A DNA stretch of 64,000 bases from Trichinella spiralis (lineage: Eukaryota; Nematoda; Enoplea; Trichinellida; Trichinellidae), in the NCBI GenBank assembly GCA_000181795.3, contig CM012954.1:6543310-6607309 (forward strand), read 5' to 3'. Positions 33,901-45,103 of this stretch are shown here, in pieces. The stretch's first letter is position 1. Each line of letters starts with the position of its first letter. The notes under the pieces are model-generated. The model did not search any database, had not been told where the DNA came from, and saw only the letters and a program-made list of their open reading frames with translations. The translations under genes were made by a program, and so were the position numbers.

Positions 33901-35760
33901 ATGCAGCTGATTTCGACCATTCGAAGAAGAGCATACCATACAATAGTAAACAGTTCTTGGCTTGCTGAAAAGTTGGCGAATTCAAATGAGAAAAATCTGC
34001 GAATTTTACACGCTTCAAGAGAAGGATGTGGCGATTATGCGGAAAAGCATATTCCAAAATCAGTCTGCTTCGATTTGAAGCGAAGTCAAAATAAGAACAG
34101 TCCATACAACTTCATGCTTCCGGAAAGCGATTTTTTCTCCAAGTAGGTCATTCATTAGGTCATCAGTATTCCCCTGTTTTTTTTCTAGCGCTTAATGTGC
34201 TTCTTTGTGCGGACGCGACCTCCACATAGCACATGTGCTAGTTTATTCTGCACGCGCATATATGGAAAATTGAATATGAAGCTGCTTTTCAAATGCATAA
34301 ATTCTACGTAAATACTTTGCAGTTAGGGCTAACTTAATTTCAAATACCTTTTTTATGATTTAATTGTTTTTTCAGAATAGAATTATTTCCACTTAAATGA
34401 AATCGTCGAATAATTATTACACTGCCTACACATAAACGAATATATAATATTAGAAATAAATTATAAAAATGCGTATTTTTTTCTTTTATTTTCCAGCTGC
34501 TGAAGTTTTATTTTTATCACAAAAAACAGGAAGTAAATATTTACAGTAGAAAGGTAATTTTCAGGTGTTTGTGTAATTTTCTCTAGCAAACACTGAATAA
34601 TAAGAAAATAGTTGCTAGATTGATAATAAGTTTTTAACAATAAGATACCTTATGTATTAATCAATCAATCTGATAACAAATTACACGCTGAATGTCTGAA
34701 GCTTCTCTAGGCATTGTAGTGCAGTTTAATAAAAATGGTATTTCCCATTGAACCACAGATGTGAATATTTCAGACCATTTACGATTAAAGTGATTGATTT
34801 TCTTATTCAAGCCTTCTTTGTATGTAAAGATTTTAAAAGTGAACCTTTCACGTAGGTATGTTGGCAACGAACTAGGAATAACAGCAGACGATCATCTAGT
34901 TGTATACGATTCGGGTACCAGTGCTCCCAGTTTGGAGTTGGCCGCCAGAGTGTGGTTTACTTTTCGTTATTTCGGCCATAAATCAGTGTCGGTCCTCAAC
35001 GGAGGTTTATTCAATTGGATGAAAGAGCAAAATCCCATAACGAAAGACCAGCCAGAAGTATGCTACTTTTTGCATCAAATTCTTTGTTGTTACCCTCTGT
35101 GAACATGTAAAAATGCCCAAACTACACTAAATATTACAATTCTTTCTCAAAACAGAATTCAAGCTGTTTAAATTTAAACATAATATAATGTAAAGAATAT
35201 CTATATACACCATTTAATTTAAGGTGGAGAAAAGAAATTACACATGTCGCGAACAGCGCAGTTTGGTTGTAACATATGAAGAAATATTAGACAACTTAGA
35301 TGAAGAAGATCAGCAAATTATTGACTGTCGTGCACCGAATTTATTCCGTGGAGACACTACCATGTCAAGTACTAGAGGAAAAAGAAATTTTGAATTTTCT
35401 AATCATCATCACTTTTTAACAGGCATCAGTGGACACATTCCTGGTGCTATCAATGTTCCTTTGACGCGTCTGGTTGATCCTGATTCAAAGCTAATCTTGG
35501 ATAAAGACAAACTGATTTCCATTTTCGAAAACGCTGGTGTAGATTTGCATAAAAGCGTCATCTGCAGTTGCAACAGCGGTATACAAGCATGCGGCATTTT
35601 GCTACTACTGAGCACTCTTGGAAAAAAAGACATAAAGCTCTACGATGGTATTATTATAGATTTCAATCAGCACATTTTACGGTCAGCAATTCTGATAGTT
35701 TTAGGTTCATGGACGGAGTGGTCCCAACGCGCAGATCCCGAGAATGTTGAAGTGGATTAG
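33901..35760 (+). CDS. MPST: Thiosulfate/3-mercaptopyruvate sulfurtransferase (two-rhodanese-domain), about 289 aa
   Basis: Exons 33901-34142, 34856-35057, 35224-35368, 35423-35647 and 35705-35760, junctions in phase. The N terminus (MQLISTIRRRAYHT) is basic and amphipathic, like a mitochondrial presequence. The inactive first rhodanese domain contains VNSSWLAEKL, HIPKSVCFDL and DHLVVYDSGTSAPSLELAARVWFTFRYFGH. The second contains QQIIDCRAPNLFRG, SGHIPGAINVP and the active-site loop SCNSGIQACG, with the catalytic Cys at about residue 246, almost exactly the position in vertebrate enzymes. The C terminus LYDG|SWTEWSQRADPENVEVD is typical. The enzyme transfers sulfur from thiosulfate or mercaptopyruvate to acceptors; TST and MPST cannot be told apart with certainty, but CNSG resembles the CGSG of MPST. 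The introns at 35369-35422 (54 nt) and 35648-35704 (57 nt) are both multiples of three without stops, so the unspliced frame stays open. EMC1 converges from the right. Confidence 0.9.
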
Positions 35761-36563
35761 CGGTAAAATGTTACGTCGCGATGACAATCCACCTTACTGT
35801 TATCAATGCAGTCACCGAACCTGGTTCGAAAAACCGTGATTAACTTTCAGAAAGCGCTTTACATTATTACAGCACCACTTGGTGCGTAGAAATGTGAATT
35901 CTATCTTAGTAATGAGCATACCTTAATACAACTCAGTACAGAGTAGAGCACCGTAGAGCACATTATATTTATTTGAATTGTGTATTAATATCAAATAGAA
36001 ATATTTGAATATCTTACCATATTTAGTAGTCTTCATTGAATGAATGGCAGCCAGTTGAACCGCTTCGTACCAATAAAACTAATCTTACGTATTTGCTGTA
36101 ACTGTTTTGAATAATCAAGTACTAATACTACTGTATTTACAAAATTTAAATATTTTTGCATAAACTTTAAATTTTGATGTGCAATATGAAGAAAATAACA
36201 AATGATGAAAGAAAGTATTATCAGCCTGAACAGGGGGGGGGCGTTGCTTTGACAATGTGATTGAAGCCACTTCTTCGAAAATTGATAATGCTATAATGAT
36301 AAATTGATTACAAGCTTGAAAAGCTCGAGTTTATCAGTGATGTTATTAAAATTGACGCATTTATCCAAATAGAAAAGGTTTATTCATTTGAAGCGTATGA
36401 TAATTATCAATTTTTAAGTGTGAATAAAATAAACAACTTTATTAGCTTTGTTCAAGTAAGTACACAGTGAAAATGAAATACTTTCAGAAAATTATAAGCT
36501 CGAAATAGTAGAAGTAACTAAATAATTTGAACAAGAAAAAGAAAATGCACTGTTTTCAGCAGC
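35761..36563. other. Intergenic region between convergent genes
   Basis: AT-rich 3' flanks of the sulfurtransferase (plus) and EMC1 (minus). An eight-base G run lies near 36234. No ORF is supported. Confidence 0.45.
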
Positions 36564-39500
36564 TCAACACCACGCTTGTTTGAGTTCTTTGTTTTTGGCC
36601 AACTTTCGACTGAACACCGCCGCACAAGTCAAACCAAGAAGCACCACTGTGATCAACCAATGGTCAAAATCTTCTTTCAAAATGTCGAAAGTTCCAGCCG
36701 GATTAATTCGTGTAAAAAACAAATCTGCATAAATAAATAAATAAATTTTTTGAATATTATTAAAAGTAAATAAAGAAGAAAACAATTTACCCAATCCGTA
36801 AATAAAAACCAGCGACGTGGATTCCATTCCAGACGGTGCGGTGTGAATACCGCGGACGCTCAACAAAGTTTGATTATAATTGATGATGTGATCCGTAGCA
36901 ATTGGAAGGTCCGGTGTGTACGGAATCACGCCTTCTTCTCTGTAAAAAACAGAAATGGAAAGTTACTCAACATTAAACAGAAAAAAAAATTTAAAAACTG
37001 ACTTCAATTCAGGCGTGATGTTCACTGTTCTTCTTGGATCAAGAAAAGCTTTGGGAATTTCAACCACACCCCCAAACGGCATGGCCAACAGAATAAACCG
37101 TGGAGTAATGGCCTTTTCAGTTTCACTGACCGCAACCGCGCTCAAACCCTGAGGAAAGATGTATGTCTGGTGATAAACAATCGGCTGCAGTTGTCGATAA
37201 GAGCTAAAGGACAACGGATCGCTCTGACTCTCACCTTCGTACATCTCGACAACACTAATTTCCATTCGTCGATATTTTTCATTCCAAAATGTGTACTGTA
37301 AATTGTATGAATGAAATAACAACAAGAATACAAAGAAAAACGAAATATTTACAATAATCCAATTTTCGCACAACAACAATCGATAAGGGCCAAGCGATCT
37401 TTTCTGTTTAGCAACGTAAATTATGTTACCCGCAACGGCATCGAAAATCGTCACAGTAATGTCATCTGAAACAATTTTTACACCTTAAACTGAAACAAAA
37501 GTATAATAAATAATAAATAAAGCAAATACCTTTCGCTCGATCGTCAACAGTTCGAATCAACGACACACCCAAGTTGGGATTCAGATATTTATACAGTACG
37601 CTGCGATTACCCAACACCCTTCCCTGAGAATGTACTTTAGCTGAAATTTCAAAACCAAAAGAAAAAAACAAGACTATTTTAAATACATAAACCGTTTAAA
37701 AAATTTACCGTCTAAAGATTTAATCTGAAAATCGACAATTTCACTATCGGAATCAGGTAAAAAATTCAACGTCCATGTTTTTTGTACATTCCATTGTTGC
37801 AGACGAGGTATTCGATTAGCTTCATCGCCAAGAGTGGTCAGTTGAAAACCATTACAAACGCCAGTTTTACGATCTAATTTAACCACGGAAATCGGTTTCT
37901 TCAATAGCACACTTTTATCAATAGCAGAATTGGAAAAAATGTAAGCCTACACAAAGCCAACAACTTCATCATTATTATATAAAAAATAAAAAACAAAAAA
38001 TAATACAATACGTGATCGTTCTCTTTATCCATTAGTAACAACACGCTGGCTTGTTTGTCATCTTTAAAGGGAAGCAACGATGCTTGATCCACAGTAAAAT
38101 TTAAATAAATCTCATCAAATACATCTCCTGTAATTGGATTGAATGTAACAATTAAAGCATTTCCAGAATGCTAAAACAGAAATAAAAATAATGCAACAAG
38201 AAAATTAGAAGAAAAAAAAAACAAATCATACTTTGTGCTTCATAACAACAGCACACTGAGCAGGATGAGGATAAAAAGCTGTAGTTCGTTGAATGAATAT
38301 TGGAAACCAAATCTGACTGTGCGTAAAAGGCACTGCATCTCTGATGTATAATTTCCACAATACATCCCCGTGTGAGCTGTCAATTCCAAATATCTACAGC
38401 ATATGCAGCAATGCTGATTTAAACAGTATTATTGTAAACAATATTGATGTTGTTAATTTAACACAGTTTAAATTTTAAAATAGTTCATATTACCGTTCCT
38501 GAACTTGTAGAAGCGACGATCATTTTGTGAAGACCAAACTGATCCCTTTCGAGACGATTTTTCGTCCGATTTCGTAATAAATGCAAGCCAAAGATATCCG
38601 CCAGTCCGAATACGTCGCTGAATAAATGTACGATGTAAGTTTGAAGTTGGAATATTTCACTGAAAATGCGCTTCACAAAGTTGTACAAAATATTTCCTAA
38701 AAATTCATCTGTTATTTTTGAAAATTCGAACGACATTTTCATGTATTTGCCGTCGAAGTTCAAAAATTCTTGCTCAATGAGAGTTTCTGTTTCAGATAGG
38801 GGCAAATCTACAATTTCCACGGATGCAATTTTCGCCAATGCTTCGTAACGTGTCCAAATCACTTCTCCTATACAATCAATAGTTCGATTCAAATAATCAT
38901 ATGAAAAACTGATAAAATACAAAATTATAAAACTTACCCGACTCTTTCATCATCAACATTGTGTGATCTTCAGTTAAAATCACAATCAAAAAATAACTTC
39001 CTTTTTCATCCGCTTTTAAAAGCTGCACCTGAATATTAAAATTCAAAACAATAAAAACGATTTGCAAAATCAAACCAAAAAACAAGATTTGATCTTGAGA
39101 ATTCTTACAGTAGGAATGAAATTAAAAAAGTTTTTTCACTATGAAAATCACTTCTTATTGCGAACAACTTAATACAAATCATTCATACACACCTGAATAA
39201 CATCAGCTGCCAAAATGGATGAATCAATGGGACTTTTGAAGCTCCCTTGATGTGCACCACTTTCATCAAATATGTCGACAGAAATATTATTATCATCAGC
39301 TACTACCCAAATAGCAAGCATCGATGACACCAGCTGAACGCCAGAAATCAGCGAATCCTACATTAAGCAAAAAGGAAATGAATTTAAAGCGTTTTAAAAG
39401 TACAAAAAAAATATTGTGTTGACTTTACATTAACAACACGAACAACTCGTTCGACAAACTTTCCATTGATAGATTCATAAAAGCATCGTACAGCGGAAAC

Positions 39501-40705
39501 TGTGCGAATGCAAAAACAGTTAGACGAAAATGCATCAATTTCTGATATCATTTCAACCTATCAGTATAAAAATTTAAATTCAACATTAAAGAGGAAGAAT
39601 TATTTTGAAAAAAATTTCAAAATATGTACCTTTTCTGCAAGTTCAGTATCTTCACCTGAAATTATATCGTACGCGTGAAGCGAACCAGCATTTGAAGAGC
39701 AGTATATTATAAAATGACCTACCAGTTTGGCTCTAAATAAATAAGCATAAGTTTAAAAAAAATTTTTTTTAAATTAATTAGTATAAAATTTTACTTCAAA
39801 AAAGGTGCAACAAATTTTGACAATAAGCGTTGGTCATCAGAGTTGACGGCATCTATTTCAAAAACTTCCACACTTTTACCGTCACCCAGCGCAACAAGGA
39901 CATTCTCTGATTTCGAATCAATTCCAATATTTTGCCAAAGAATGTTTGTTTCATTGTGCAATTTTCTTGTCCACAATTGCTTTCCTTCCAAATTGAAGGC
40001 ATGCAGCTTGTCACAAGCAAGAATAAAAACAGTATCCGAAGATTCGCGAATATCTATCCTTCAATAACATACAACCAATATTTTAAAGAAACAATAAAAA
40101 AATAATACATAATTAAAATCGAAGATGCAAAAATACATACAGTTCGCATGGTAAATTTTGCAGTTCCGCTTCACGCAAAAGAGCTCCATTTGCACTGTCG
40201 AACTTTTCCATAAGTGTACCATTACTTCTGACAGAAAAAAGCCCTAAAACATATGAACATATAAATATAAATAAAAACATAAACATCGAATCAGTGAACA
40301 TACCGTTTCTTGAAATGTGCAAATAATTAACAGTTCCTCGACTGCCAGCTTCAAAAACTAATCGCCATACTTAATAAAAAAAGTAAATTGTACATACATT
40401 ATCAAAACAACAAAAATTCTTTTTTCTACATACCCAATTTACCAGATTTGACATCAATTCGACCCAGGGCATTTTGGTCAGAATATATGAACATACATTC
40501 GGGAGAATGCGATCGCCTGTGGTGCTGCACTTTCAAAATCACTGGATAACCGAGTAGCTGTTTCCGCCTAGCAATGTAATTATAAATTACAAAGTCCACA
40601 AAATTGCATTTCAAACTTTTACCAGTCAAATTTTCCAGCTTGATCTTCATAAAGAGCATCAACAGAAGGCATTAAAAGTATGCAACCCAACAAACAGCGA
40701 ATCAT
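36564..40705 (-). CDS. EMC1: ER membrane protein complex subunit 1 (EMC1), about 965 aa
   Basis: Eighteen coding exons: 40623-40705, 40434-40567, 40304-40370, 40141-40243, 39795-40058, 39630-39732, 39429-39557, 39193-39357, 38938-39028, 38494-38867, 38232-38393, 38012-38170, 37709-37946, 37530-37640, 37353-37465, 37003-37295, 36791-36939, 36564-36724. The signal peptide precedes ALYEDQAGKFDW, the hallmark EMC1 start. Inner landmarks include GEVIWTRYEALA, VHSQGRVLGNRSVLYKYLNP, SYIFPQ-like TYIFPQGLSAV, FLDPRR, EEGVIPYTPDLP and FINYNQT-like INYNQTLLSVRGIHTAPSG. The C-terminal TM segment and AVFSRKLAKNKELKQAW match the family's end. EMC1 is the large lumenal beta-propeller subunit of the EMC insertase, which inserts tail-anchored and multipass proteins. 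All junctions are in phase except exon 3 to exon 4, which is out by one base (exon 3 ends in phase 2, exon 4 needs phase 1). This is probably a sequence or assembly error. Confidence 0.93.
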
Positions 40706-41570
40706 AAGATAATGTTGCTGATGGTTATAAACAACTACAAAAAAAGGCAAGCACATTAATATGAATGCATTTATCACATTTCCATTCACTAATAAAACCG
40801 CTACAAAATTTATACTGCTCGATTCAAATAAACTTCAAATATGACAGTCCGCATTCTGAGTTACAAATAAAACACATTTACCACCAACCTTTCAAACAAA
40901 AAATAATTACAACCTTCGATACAATAAATATGCAAACTATGTTCAAAAAAATAATTCACTCTTTTGTGTTCCATATAAGATTTTATAAAATTGAATTTCG
41001 CTATTTTAGGAAGAAATTCATCCTAAAGCATCCCGCTTAAAAGACAAAAAATTATTTTTATATGATTTTCGGATATGAGCATCTGCTATCAATAATTCAA
41101 ACAAATACATGTACTTAGAAACAAGAAAATTGTTTTTTAAAAAAGTCTTCATCACACACTATATTACAGCAAAAAAAGTGGGTTTGCTCGTTTGAACATA
41201 ATAAATTTCCCATGTTCAATATAAATTATCGTTTAATACCAAACCACATTTGATATAATATTCACAGAACAAAATAAACATACAATTGGAGAAACCATAT
41301 GTACACTTTAAAAGGAGTTTATCTGTTTTTCTACAACATATAATAATAGGATTGTTAATAATAGAGACGAACAATAATGTTCATTCAAACAAAAGCAAGT
41401 TATACAATTGGGTGAACGGTTAGCGCGATTTTCTAATTAACCAATCAGAGCAATCTGCCGTTTCAGTTGAACCTGTACCGTAAAAATTTCTCAGTTGATC
41501 ACTAGCTTTCCAACCTTGATCCTGCATAACAACTTTCTCTCTCTGTCTGAGGAACAATTTCGTTGCAACG
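40706..41570. other. Divergent promoter region between EMC1 and a small gene
   Basis: The 865-bp spacer separates head-to-head start codons of EMC1 (minus) and the gene at 41571 (plus). It is AT-rich except for the last 120 bases before 41571. No coding signal is seen. Confidence 0.45.
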
Positions 41571-42291
41571 ATGTCTGACAACAAAGAAAATATGCCATTA
41601 TTGAACGATGAATCTATCGTCGAAATATGTCCGTTCTGCAACAGAAGAACTGCATCATGGTATGCATATACATTACACTTTTCTTAATCTGAAGTTACCA
41701 CTTCCCACTCCAGTACGTTACTAATTTCATTCAACTTCTATTCACAGGGCAAGACTTATTGAAAGACTTTCAAGTGAACCACCTGCTCCGTATCATACAG
41801 ATCTATATCGAGAAAGCTTCAATCATTATTTACTTGATTTGCGTTACTTGAAAAGCCAGATAATGAAAATTGTAGAAAGAATTTCCAAGTGTGTAAGTTT
41901 CACCTTTTATTTCCTTTTGCAGCACTTTCCATTTAACATTTCTTTCCTTCAGATCATTCACTTCAGTCAAGATCCAGACCGCATTTTGCAAGCAGAAATC
42001 GATCCTGAATCTGTTCATCTAACCAATGCAGTACATTTTTTTGTTTATAACTATTCATAATATAAAGTATAAATATATGTACGTAATTTCAGGAAATTTC
42101 TCTTATTATTGAAGTACGAGAATCAATTCCACAATTGAAACTGCTGCTTCATTTATATTCCGAGGCTCAGAGATTGCTGTACGTGCTTACAAGAAGAAGA
42201 AATTGTTAACAAAAGTTTAATAAAATTATTTATTTTCAGAAACATTCAGCTTACACGTGCAATCGCATCTGGTCGACGTAGACGACAATAA
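41571..42291 (+). CDS. Uncharacterised small protein with N-terminal CxxC motif, 149 aa
   Basis: Five coding exons with strong consensus sites and consistent phases: 41571-41659 (TG|GTATGC), 41748-41892 (TGT|GTAAGT), 41953-42030, 42093-42178 and 42240-42291. Phase consistency over four introns makes the model credible although I do not recognise the family. The protein starts MSDNKENMPLLNDESIVEIC and has one CPFC motif near residues 20-23. A mostly alpha-helical body follows (YLLDLRYLKSQIMKIVERIS, then EISLIIEVRESIPQLKLLLH and YSEAQRLL), with leucine spacing suggestive of coiled coil or helical bundle, and a basic C terminus (ASGRRRRQ). There is no signal peptide or TM segment, so it is probably cytosolic or nuclear. 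It could be a small subunit of a larger complex; that is a guess. It diverges from EMC1. Confidence 0.75.
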
Positions 42292-43568
42292 TTATGTTGA
42301 AAGACCAAACTACAACGAACTGGAAATTTACACAAAGAAAGCATATAACTTATTAGTAATTATACCTACAGGAATATATAACTTATTATACCTGCTCATA
42401 TCATACCCATTCGTAAATATCCATCCGAATACTTTTTCCTATACAACTACTCATTATACGCTTTTCATTTTACATAAACTACAACGTTGTAGTTTTTCTA
42501 TTTAAATTCAAATAAATATATTTATTATAAAACTGATTCGGTTGTTTTGATATGCAATATGAACAAATGGCAAATAAACACATCTTAACAAATTCTGATG
42601 AAATAACAATAAATATATTGCAAACTTAAATATTCCAAATGCAGCACAAATATCTTATCTTAAAAAACTATATTCAAACTGTTTGAAATAGGAAAATTTT
42701 ATGCACACGTTACAAGCATACTTAATATTAATAAATTACTTAAATTGAAAACAGATTTTTAAAGCATAATGTTAAAATAAATCTCATTTTTCATTATACA
42801 ACTAAAAGTGATCGACACAATAATTATAACGACAATTAAATCCAGGTACAACTCAACTTATAGTGCTGAAATGTTACATATCTATATTGAATACCATGTA
42901 CAAATACTTTACAAAACACGTAACTCTGGCTAATTGTTCAACCTAGCATCAAACGGTTAACCTGGATTTCGACAAAACAATGCGCTTATCACTCTAGTAC
43001 ATCTGACACGTGCCATATTATTTTAGTTAATTGGCTTTGTGAAAAATTCATAATCCATGACTGTTTGGAAAAAGTTTGCCACTAACAAAGAGCAGATTTG
43101 ATTCAAAGAGCTTAACCTAATTGCACAAGCATACGCCTTTATTACAGTATGGGTCTTTGAGGAAATTCAGATAATTGCACTGACACTGAAAATAACCTTC
43201 TTGAAAGATAATTATATGGATTTCAGTGATAAAAATCACTACAGACCGATGTCTGTATCTGATAAAATACTTCAATCAAAAACAATGAATGCACTCTTTT
43301 ATTAACTCTTGAACAATCAAGCAAAAATATTATCCACAAAAACTTGTATTACATAAACGATTGTTATCAACCTATCTTATACAAGCAAATACAAAGATAT
43401 ATGAAAAGCAACTGCTCAAAATCGGTCGCAGATATGACCGCGCCAACGGAAAAAAATATTCTATGGCCATTTCTAGGAAGATATGAAAAACAACAGCTAC
43501 CATCAATTAGGAATTCTGCTAAAATAGAACGATAAAGTTTTCATGGAATTCAGAAGTTCATTTCACCA

Positions 43569-43604
<36 letters not shown>

Positions 43605-45103
43605 ATCTCAGTCTTATAGGTAGTACACTTTGTTCGAATAATCATTATGATAAGATTAGTAATAAGTGGAATAAAATTTTTAAATATGCAATAAATAATG
43701 TGATGGAAGAACGAAAAAGTAAAGTTAACCTTCGTCTAGCAGTTAAAGTAAACTTTCATATCATGTCATATCACAACATGTTGATATTTTGCCACATGCA
43801 CACAAAACAAATATGTATGTGGAAGTAAATGTATTCAATGTTTGCGTTGATTTGCACCAAATTGGCACATGAGGATGAGTCAAAAGAAAGCAATGAAAAA
43901 TAGGTAGTGTTGGCGATTGGTCGTTTACACCAATGTGGGATTATTTTCCAAGTGGCTAATTCCAACAAATTGTGCAACAATTGGAAGATCTTGTTGTTGA
44001 CGTCTTCGGACGTTGTTTTACTTTGTGAGGGAAACTTTGCATTATTGCACTAGCAAACCAGAATAGTGCATAAGCTATTTAATAGAAAATTCAAGTCTGC
44101 AAATTCCATTTTCTCTTATTGCTGTGCTTAACGTTAACTTCCTTGTATTCTTCATCATCATCGTTGCTTTGAGATTTCTCAGAGACGGAGATGGATAATG
44201 ATATAATTCAGTTCGTAACTGCCCAAAGGAACCAACAAAAATTAGCATACAGCGGTCAGTGTAGTGCTGCATCCTGAAGCGCACAAACCGCAATGACAAA
44301 TGTTCGAGTTACGGAGTCCAGCAGCGACGAATAGATTAAATCCTAATGAAATTAGTACAGAACATTTTTTAAGTCCCATATCTTATCATACTCCTGCACC
44401 TCCTAGATTCACAGTAAAATTTAAATAAACCGTACATAAACCTTACCTTTTTGTCCAATGTATATATTGTAATACTGATTTGTTCGTTGTTGATTATTTA
44501 TTAAGGAGCATTTTTTTAAATCACGTATAACACTTCTTTATTGCCATGTTCATGTAAAGTAAGACATCTTTTTAAATTTTGTTCTTGAAAATATGCACAG
44601 AAAATTCTCAGCAAATGTAAAGAAGTTAAACACTGGTTATGAGCATACTTACTTTACAATAGCTATAATTCGTTTAACGCAATAAAAGTTATCTATCACT
44701 AATCCACATTATATATATATATAAAAGAAAAATTTTGTTATAAAAATTGGGAAATGTGATTATTTATGTCCACATGAGGGAATTTAATGGCGAAGCACTC
44801 CATATTTGAGAAAACTTTGATGGAAAACAATCATCCAATCAATGATCAAATCTGAGTGACTAATCAAATGCCACAAGTTATTCGACCAATTAGTAATGAG
44901 AAATGGATAACTAATAAAATAGCAAAACTAATTAGCCATTTACCGACCTATCGCCGTACAGCCAATCAGTGACTCGCCAATCACCAAAACGGGAAGGAGT
45001 TCGGGGAAACGGACAAAAACGGACAAGCCCATCAAAAACTTTAAATATCAGAAAACTGACCATTAAAAAGGAAGCCAAAATTTGACGAATAGCACGCATT
45101 ACA
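42292..45103. other. AT-rich intergenic region
   Basis: About 2.8 kb without a supported gene. It contains a TC run followed by a TA run at about 43570-43604, and a TA tract near 44710-44722. Open frames are short and without protein-like composition. Confidence 0.45.
43570..43604. repeat. TC/TA compound microsatellite
   Basis: About eight TC dinucleotides followed directly by about nine TA dinucleotides in intergenic DNA. Confidence 0.85.
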
